A DNA stretch of 63,814 nt from an uncultured Opitutales bacterium (lineage in GTDB: Bacteria; Verrucomicrobiota; Verrucomicrobiia; Opitutales; Coraliomargaritaceae), in NCBI GenBank assembly GCA_937775295.1, contig CALKBZ010000048.1, positions 1-63,814 of the forward strand, given 5' to 3'. Below, piece by piece: positions 49,701-58,700 of this stretch (within the stretch, counting starts at the first letter, position 1; the number at the start of each line of letters is the position of its first letter). The notes under the pieces were generated by a model. That model saw only the letters and a list, made by a program, of their open reading frames with translations. It did no database searches and was not told the DNA's origin. Position numbers and translations under genes: made by a program.

Positions 49701-52700
49701 TGCGCTGCTCAAGGTCGCCAGGGCGCCAAGGTGCATCGAGGTGGTGCATTGCCCGTAAGTTCTCCTGCATGTTCACGCCTGTTCCGAGCGTGCCCGTCTG
49801 TCCGATGACAATGCGGATTTCGCCCGAGTTCACCATGTCGGCGATCTTCTTGCGGTTAAGCTTGGTTGTCTTGCCGTCAACAATCGCGATTTCCTCACGA
49901 GGGATTCCCTTTAATACGAGTTTTTCGATCAGGTCTTTGACGACGTTGTGCTTCGGGATCTTCTCGAAACGCTTCTGTCCAGTGTCGGGGTCACGCCCGA
50001 GAGACTTCTTGCCCCAGTCTGAGAAACCGCGCTCCATGAATACCACTTGCCCCGCCTTTTCGTGCGAGTTGTAAATCTCAACAAGATTGTCCACTGCGGC
50101 GTGAATTTTCGACTTCTCATAGTCAGGGAGCGTCAAGTCGAAGAGTCTTGCGTCTAGCCCTGCGTTACTCGCGTCTGTCTCCACGATGACGGGCGACTCG
50201 GGGTAGCCCTTGTCCATAATCGTCTTGCGCTGTTTCTTGCTCGCATTTTTGAATGTCTTCGTGCGTCGCGCCAGTAAGCTGCGGATCTCCTTTTGCTGTG
50301 GACTCATTTCAGCCACCACCGTTTTGATGATCTTGTAAGGTCGGCCTTGCGGGTTCTCTGATCTGCCCTCGGTCAGTTCCAGCTTTTCCGCCGTGGTAAT
50401 GTCAGCCGATGCCATGTTCTTACCGTTCGCGGTTTCGCGTGGGATAAACTCTGGCATGTCGTCCGCAAATACGGTGTCCATGTATTGGCCCACCATCAAG
50501 CGGAGCTCAGGGACATTGACGAAACTAGATAGGCGCGTGACTGCCTCATACTCTCCGGCTGCTGTCACCTCAACGTCAGTGTTCTGATCGGCGAAGGTGT
50601 TAAACCATGCGTCCCAATGTGCCACGCCGTCGCGCTTCATTACGTCGCCCATGACGAAACGCATCATGTTGTAGATTTCGTTTAGCGTGTTGGTGATCGG
50701 CGTGCCTGTGAAGAGGTGGACGCCCTTGCCGTTGTTGATCCCGCTCACGTAGTTCAATAGGAACATCATGTTCACACTGCGATCACTGGCTTGAGTATTC
50801 AGCCCGCGCATTTGCATCTTGGTAGCGATCGGTGGTTTTTTGAACTCGTGCGCCTCATCGACAATAATCATGTCAACCCCAGCGTCTTCGAGTCTGATAG
50901 CATCCTCGGATGACTTCTGCGACATGCGCAAGATTCGCTCCTTGATCCGATTGCGAGCCTTCACCATTTCTTTGGCGCGTGGGCTGCGCAGGCGGAGCAT
51001 GAGCTTAGACTTCTTATCCCGCTCGGAGTCCTCCATCGCCTCTTCAAGATCCTCCGCACTCACTCCGTCCTCTTCCGCTGCCTCATGTGCTGCGGCTTCG
51101 AGCTCTGCGATTTCCTCCGCTGCCAATGCCGCGTAGGTTTCGTCGCGCAGTGCGAACTTATCAATCATCGAGTGCGGCACCACTACGGCGTCCCAGTCGT
51201 CGTTCTGAATTTGAGCCAGCTTGATCGCTCTGTCCTTCGCTGTGAAGTCGCCGACATAAAGGATCTTTGCACCCGGATACATTTCATTGAACTCGCGTGC
51301 GACGGTTGCGCTGTTCGCGTTGTGAGCGAAGATCAAAGGTTTCTTGGCTTTCCCGTAGCGGCGGGACTCAATCGCGATGCCTGCCATCGTGTAGGTTTTA
51401 CCGGTGCCGACTTCGTGCGCGTAGATGCCGCGCCCTGAGATAACTCCGCGTGCAATCGCATTGCGCTGGTGCGATCGGAGGTTGAACGGACTTTCGCCGC
51501 GTTCCAGCATCATGCCTTCGAGTGCGAGGAAGTCGCCGTTATAGCTCGGCAGTGCAACCGAGTTGAACACCTCATTGTAGTTCTTCTCTAGCTCGATTTT
51601 GCGCTCTGCATCTTTCCATGCCCATTCGGTGAAGTGCTCGCGGAGGATGGTCGATTTCTCGTTCGCGGTGGCGCTTGCCTTCTCATCGACGACAAGGTTG
51701 CCGTTCATGTCCTTGCTGCGGATCGTGATTGTCGCGTTATTCATCGCCGACTGCACGAGTTTGCTAAATGCGTAATCTGGCACACCCCATTGCGTTGTCG
51801 CCTCTGGCTTGTGATTAGTCGAGCGGTCGTTGAATTTAACCTTCCATCCTTGCGGGCCCATACCGACCTCGATGCTTTCGCGCTCGGCTTCGTTCAGTGC
51901 GAGCATGTCGGAGACGAATTGCTTGTAATGCGCGGCACTTGTCCAGTTATTGCCCAGCTTGGCCTCGATGTTGAAATATGGAATATCATCGGGCACCACT
52001 TTTTTCAGTGCTTCGATGTTCTGATCCATGCCTTCGACACCATCCTCTTTGCTTGAAATCGCGTCGCGTAGCTTCTCGCGCACGTTTCCGGAGAGGTAAA
52101 TGTCAGCGTGCTCATATCCACCAATGGGAGTCTTATACAAAACACCCGATTCGACTAACTCCGCGGTTACGGCCTCGGTGGTCTTGTTTGAAAGTTCGGC
52201 GATGCGATCCAGGTCGATCTCCATTCCCTCGTTGCGCTGGAATAGATACGCATCATTGGTGCCGAGGTTTTCAGACTTCGGCTTTGAGCGCATCGTCGAG
52301 CGATACAGGATAGTGGACGGGCGATAATTCGGCGGATTCGCACGAACCTGCTCTTCGTTGTACTCGAGTGATGCGAGTTGCGCGAATGACGGATCGCTTG
52401 CTTTGCCGAGATACTGCAACGCCTTTGATTTATTAATCAACCCGTGCGCTTCGGTGAAGTTTTCGTATGCCTCGCGCAGTTCCTTGCGTAGCTCTTCCGT
52501 GTTCTCATCGCCTTCGCGTTGTGCGTCCACGACTTGCCCGAGTAGCTTCTTGATACCTACTAGGTCTTTCAGTTGGGTGAACCGCGCCTGAGTTTCCTTC
52601 TCACTTTTGATACGGATCGCAACCACGTCCTCAAGTAGTGCCATGCGTTCGCCGCGTGAGATGTAAAGTTCGCCGTCGTCGCCGACTAACACGGAGTTGA

Positions 52701-55700
52701 GGCGGTCGGCGGCGTTGTTCGATACATAGCGCGTGGTGTCGATCTTCGCACGCTCATGGTATTCGCCAGGCTTCACCTCTTCGGCGAGCTTAGTTAAGCG
52801 ACTGCCGAATGTGCGCTTGCGAGTGACGATCATTCCAGCACGCCCAAAGGTGGTGCCGTTGCCAAAGTCCAGCGTGCCCAATACGTTCTTAGGGTTGTCG
52901 GCGTAGAACTGATTAACGCGGATCTCTGGACCTGCAGGAGTCTTTACGTTCGTCGTCTGCACCCATGTTGGGATTGCCTCGAGCGCTGTTTGCTCTGGCT
53001 TCTTCCGGAGAATGATAATGTCAGTGACAACGGCGGTGCCTGCATATTTGCCGAATGCTCCCGTAGGAAGTCGGAACGATGCAACTAGGTCGGCCTTCTT
53101 CGACATTTCGAGACGAGACGCTTGCCCCGACTTGTCCATTGTGCCCGAGCTGGTGATGCCGATAACTAGCCCGCCTGCGCGAACCTGATCCAGTGCTTTG
53201 AGGAAAAAGTAATCGTGCAGGGTAGGGTTGAGCTTATTGTATCGACGGTCGGACGGTGCTTGCGCAGCGAAAGGCCAGTTGCCGACAACAAGGTCGTAGA
53301 AGTTGTCAGGTGTCTGACTCTTCTCGTATCCCATGACACTGATGTTCGATCTTGGGTAGAGCATTTGCGCCATGCCGCCCGTAAGCTCGTCCAGTTCGAT
53401 ACCTGTCAACTCGCTCTTTACGCGCAAGTCAGTCGGCATTAGGCCAAAGAAATTGCCGATGCCCATTGCAGGTTCGAGCACGCGGCCACCCTTGAAGCCC
53501 ATCTTGCGAACCATGTCCCACATTGCTGTGACAGTTGGGGGATCGGTATAGTGAGCGTTGATGATCGAGCTTTGCGCACTCTCCCATTCGGATTGCCCGA
53601 GGTGGTCACGTAGCCATTTATCCTCAGTCTCCCATCCTTCCTTTGGACGTTTGCGAGCCCAGTCGCCGTTGAATAGCTCCTGTCCGAATGAGCCCCATCC
53701 AATGTAAGATGCGATTGCGTCGCGTTCGGCCTCAGTCGGCTGGCGGTTCTCGCTCAATACCGTCTGGTAGGTTTCGATCGCTAGGCGGTTACGCTTGAAT
53801 TTTGTCTTGGGTCCGCCACCGACTAGAGATTCGGGGTTGGTGATCTGGTAGTTTGGCAGGCGAGTTTGTTCGCCACCATCTACGCGATCTCCGTCTGACT
53901 GTCCTCCGTCTCCGGCTCCATCAGATACCACTCCTTCTCCGCTTGTTCCACCGAGTCCGTCCTTGGCATCGTTCCGTGTTGGCTTGCGACTTGTGCCATC
54001 GCTTTCTGTTCCAGCACTCTCGCTAGGCTCTTGTGTAGATTCTGCGCTTTCAGTTGTGCCAGCATCTTCGGGCGATTTGCCTTCCAGTAGTCCAGCATCA
54101 TTTCCTGATCCCTTCCCCCCTCGCCCAGTTCCCACTCGGTCGTTGCCGCTGCTTCCTTGCGAATCCAGCTCGCTAGTCCCTGTTGTGTCTTTGGAGTCTT
54201 CATTGTTTTGCTTCTCTTGGTTAACTTCGGTTGTTTGCTGCTCGTTGTCAACAGCCGCGAACACTTCCGCCCAGTCGTCGGCCTGTGGTAGCGTAGGATC
54301 GACGGCGCGGAATACTGAGTAAAGGGAGTCGGCTAGGACTCGTGCGGCCTTTGGCTTGCCTTGTGCGACTGCGATCTCGTCGAGCAGCGTTACAATATCG
54401 GCCTGCGTGCGGTTGTCCTCTTCGATGAGGATTTTGATTGTTGGCTCTAGCTTCCCGAGCGTGGCAAATGGGATGCCTTTCTGCGTGACTTCTTCGGGTG
54501 AGAATAGCCCCTCAAGTGCGTCGCCCAGTGCCTTGCCTGCGTCGGAGAGTCCTGACGCTTCGGGTGCGGGTGCGGGTTTTGGCGCGATCTTTTTAGCTGG
54601 TGCCTTCGCTTCGGCTTTTGCCTCGGCTAGTTCCTCGGTGGTCTTGAACTTGTCCTCGCGTGGGTTTTGCACGATCTTCGCACCAGCATCGCGGGTCGGC
54701 ACGATACTGACAGACTCGCTTTCGCGAATGCTTCCAGTCGCTTCGAGTGAGCGAACCCCTGTTGCAGGGTCTTGCCATAGCTTCTTGCCTTCGGAGTTTA
54801 CGCCGATTGATCCGTCCGCGTTAAAGAGGCGGGCAACGTCGGCATCAAATGGCAAGTTTTCCTCTTCGGATGCCTCGAACGGTCCGAGCTCTTCGAGGCG
54901 GATACGTGCGTAAGTCACCTCGTCGCCTTTGATATTGAAGCCGTTGCCATTGCCGTCGGACAGTGCGTATTTAGGCACAGCTCCTGTTGACACGTTTTCG
55001 AGTTGGTTGAAGCCGTCCTTGATTACAGAATCGATGAACTCGACCTTATTGATTTCGGGTCCACCGTCGCGGCGTGTCTTCTCGCTTTCGAGTCGGTCGA
55101 TCAGGCGTTCCTTGTCTTTCGCGTCCGCTTCTGCTTTGCGCTTCCCTTCGGCATTCGCGTCAATGTCGGCGCGTTGCTCGGGTGAGATTCCTGCCCATAC
55201 GTCAATCGCGTGGCTGATGCCTGCGATGTTCTTCGGGAGCTTCTTTTCGATCAGCTTGAAAAAGACCTTCTTCGAACCCTTGTTCGAGTCGCGGCCTTGA
55301 GCCAGTAGGCGCAGCATGAAATCAGCGTCCTTGGCTTTGAATGCTTTGGCGAACTTCTCCCCGTAAGGAAGGAAGTCTTTTACCGAGGAAGTCTTTTTAG
55401 ATTCCGCTGGAAGTGAATTGTAAACCGAGGTGGCGAGTAGCTGCGCGATGCCTGCCTCTGACTTGGTGTCGTTTGATCCCTTGCGGTCTTCGCCGAGGTT
55501 AGCGAGCGCATCCTTGATGTTGTCCACGCGGCGTTGAGCACTCTCTAGTCGCGATTTGCTTTGTGGGGTTTTGTCGCGATTGTTCGCTCTGGTAGCTCCT
55601 TCGAGATACGTGTTTGCCTGTTCGAGTCCTTGTTTTAGTTGGGATTCGGTCAGGGTCGGGTCGAGGAATTTGCTTACCCAGTTTGGCTCCTTCGGCGCTG

Positions 55701-58700
55701 CTGGCGCGGCGGCTTGATATTCGTCTTTAAGTGTTCTGAGTATCCAAAGTTTTAAGTCTCGCTCAATCCTCGCTCCTAGTCGCGCCTCTTTCTGGCGCTT
55801 ACTGATCTCCTGCGAGTCGATGCTGTTGCCTCCTTGCCATTCGGGGATATAATTAGTCGCTTTATACGGGGCGGTTTCGCGTCCTTGTGCGGTAGTCCCA
55901 TCCTCCGAGTTTGCGAAAATATAATACCAATATGCAGTGTAACCGCCTCTGTCTGACTTCTCTTGCTTTGCTGTGATCGTCTTCGCTTGCGTTAGCACCT
56001 CTTTGGTGATCTCCCCCTCCTTGCTCTTCCCCTCGTCAAACTCGATACGGTATCCTTCAAGGATGCTATCTAGTCGCGCCCAGAAGGTTGCTACGTTTTC
56101 GCCGTCTGACTTTCCGTGCTTCTCCCAGTCTTCAAAGTTTTCTTGCAGGATTTTAGGTATCGACCGCTCCGCCTTTGCTGGCGCGGGTTGCTTGCTTGAC
56201 GGTTGTTTGACCGACTCTGTTTTCGCTTCGGGCGCGATGACCTTTTCGGCGACCACTGCATTCGGCGAATACGCTCCGAGGATGTTGGAGATAGCGGCGT
56301 CGAGCTCCTTGGTCGATACATCGGCGGTGCCTACCCACTTTTGCAGCACCTCGCGGAACTGCTTGACGAACTCCGTCACCTTCGAGGCGAAGTCCTGGCC
56401 GTAGTCCTTGGCTAGTTGCTGTTCGGATACCTCGCCTTTGAGGGCGCGGAACCCTTGGAACGCGAACCACTCGTGACGAGCTGCGTGACTGTTGGCTAAG
56501 TCGGCGTCGCTGGTGGTGTCAAAGTCGGTGCCGTATTGCTTGGATGCCTTGCGACGTTGCTCGGGTGAAAGTTTCTGCCATTCGGTTTGCAGGAATGACG
56601 GTGCGCCGTCTTGTCCCGCCTCATCAAGCAAGCGCCCAACTGAGTGAAAGCTTTCGTGCGTGGCGGTGGCAACGAGGTCGTTATCGCTGGCGTGCTTGTA
56701 GTCGGCATTGAAGGCGACGACGATCTTGCCGTCCTTCATGTAATTAATTGCTGCGCGGTCTGCGAGTGCCGGCGCTCCTTGCTCAGTGGCAAGCTTGGTA
56801 AACTCAGCCTTTGGTAAGACTTCGACACTGGCGCTGCTGCCTCGATCGGCGGCGAACTTCTGCGCGGTGTTGAAAATATCAGCGATCGGGCGCAATGCCT
56901 TCTTGCTCGCCTTCATTGCTTTGACCACCTGCACGGCGGCTTTCACGTCGGGGTGATCCTTGTAAATTTCCTCCTTGGCGCTGACGCCTGCCGCTTCGAC
57001 GTAGTTCAATGCGCGTGCGCGTTTCTTGTCGGCGGGTGCTAGTTTCTGAGTGGGTGCTGGTTTATTAGATTTAGTGCCAGCTTGTCCGCGTCCTGCTGCG
57101 TCACTGTCGTTGGCGCTGGCAGTGTCAGTTGCATCGACACTGTTTCCTCCTGCGGTTGGTAGTTTGGCTTCGGGCTTAGATCCTTCATTGGCTGCGGCTG
57201 GTTTAGGTTCTGCGGCGACGGGCTCGTTCTTGATTTTGGACATGACCGGCTCGAAGCCGAAACTCTCCACGTCCGCCTTTGCTTCCGCTAAAGTGGCTTT
57301 GGTCGATTCCATTTCCTCGCCTGTCGCATCTGTGAAAGTCCACTTCTTGAGCGGCGTTTCCGGGATCGCGTCTTCGTCTTCGGTGGCTGGCTCCTGATTA
57401 GCTTCGCGCTCCGTCGTTCCGCTCTGGGACTCGGGTGCACTAGATTCTTGACTAGCATCCTGGCTAGCTTCGCCGTGCTGCTCGGTAGTCGTTTCGCCAT
57501 CAACGGTGCTGGTCGTGGTGCCTGTCACGGTGGACTTCGGTGGCTCGGTGGCGTTTTGGATGCCGTCGATAATCTGTTGAACTTCTGGAGGTAACTCGCC
57601 TTTCCCTTCTTTGGAAATCTCGCCCACCTTGTCGAGCAATGGTTTAGTGATACCACCTGCGATACCACCAATAATGAACATTTTGAAACGCTCATCAATT
57701 GATTCAGCATCCCATAGATCGCGATCTTCGTCGTAGAAGAATTGAGCCATCTTGTCGGTCACATAGGACTGCACGGCCTCAGTCTCGCCCTCGGCAATAA
57801 AGCCTCCGACGATCTGCTTCCAGACTGAACCTTTAGTAAGCTTATCGATTAGTTCCTCGGTCGGGATGCCTTTCTTGTTTCCAAGTATCTTCGAGCCAAG
57901 GACGTTCAAACTAGCACGCTCAATCGCCATATTTACCGCCGCGCTCGCGAATGCAGCTTTCGCAATGTCGTTGCGGTCGTCCTGCGGCATCTCGTCGAAC
58001 TTCTGCCCCATCGTCTGCTCTGCATCTGAAATCTGCTCCGAAAACATCGATCCGAACATAATGGCATTACCCGCACCGCGCTTAGTAGCATTTACATAAG
58101 CCAATACCTTTGAAATCCCTTGCACTGTCTTCGCCCTGCCAGTGTTTACCATTAGCGCAATTTGCACTGGCATTTGACCTAATAGCACGCCTGCCACTTG
58201 GTTTTCGAGTCGTGCATTCTCGACTTCAGACAGTCCGAAGCTTTCGCTGTCTCCGCTCAGTTCTGCTGTGAGCCGAGCGATAGCAGGAAACATGCCTTCG
58301 CCCTGTGCGTAGCTGTCCCCGAAAAACGTATCGTCGATCCATTGGGATTTAATATCTGCGGCTCTCGCTGTTCCCGATATGCCGGAATACGCATAACTAG
58401 ATGCTCCTGATGCACCAGATTGAACCATCGCTTTGATTCGTCCAAAGATACTAGGGTTTAGCTCTTTGCGTTGCTCTGGTGTCAATTGGCGCTCGAACTT
58501 GGATTGTGATGCGGATAAATATCTAAGCTGATCGGATAGAAACTCTTTATGCTCTGGTTGGATGTTTTCGCGTTCCAGTGCTTTCTCGATTGCCTTGCGG
58601 TTCTCTTGGATCGTCGCGGCGATGTTGATAGGGTTAGCACCCGATTGCTCCATGTTATCGATGCGCTCTTTGAGCATGAACTTGCTTTCGCCGTCCATGC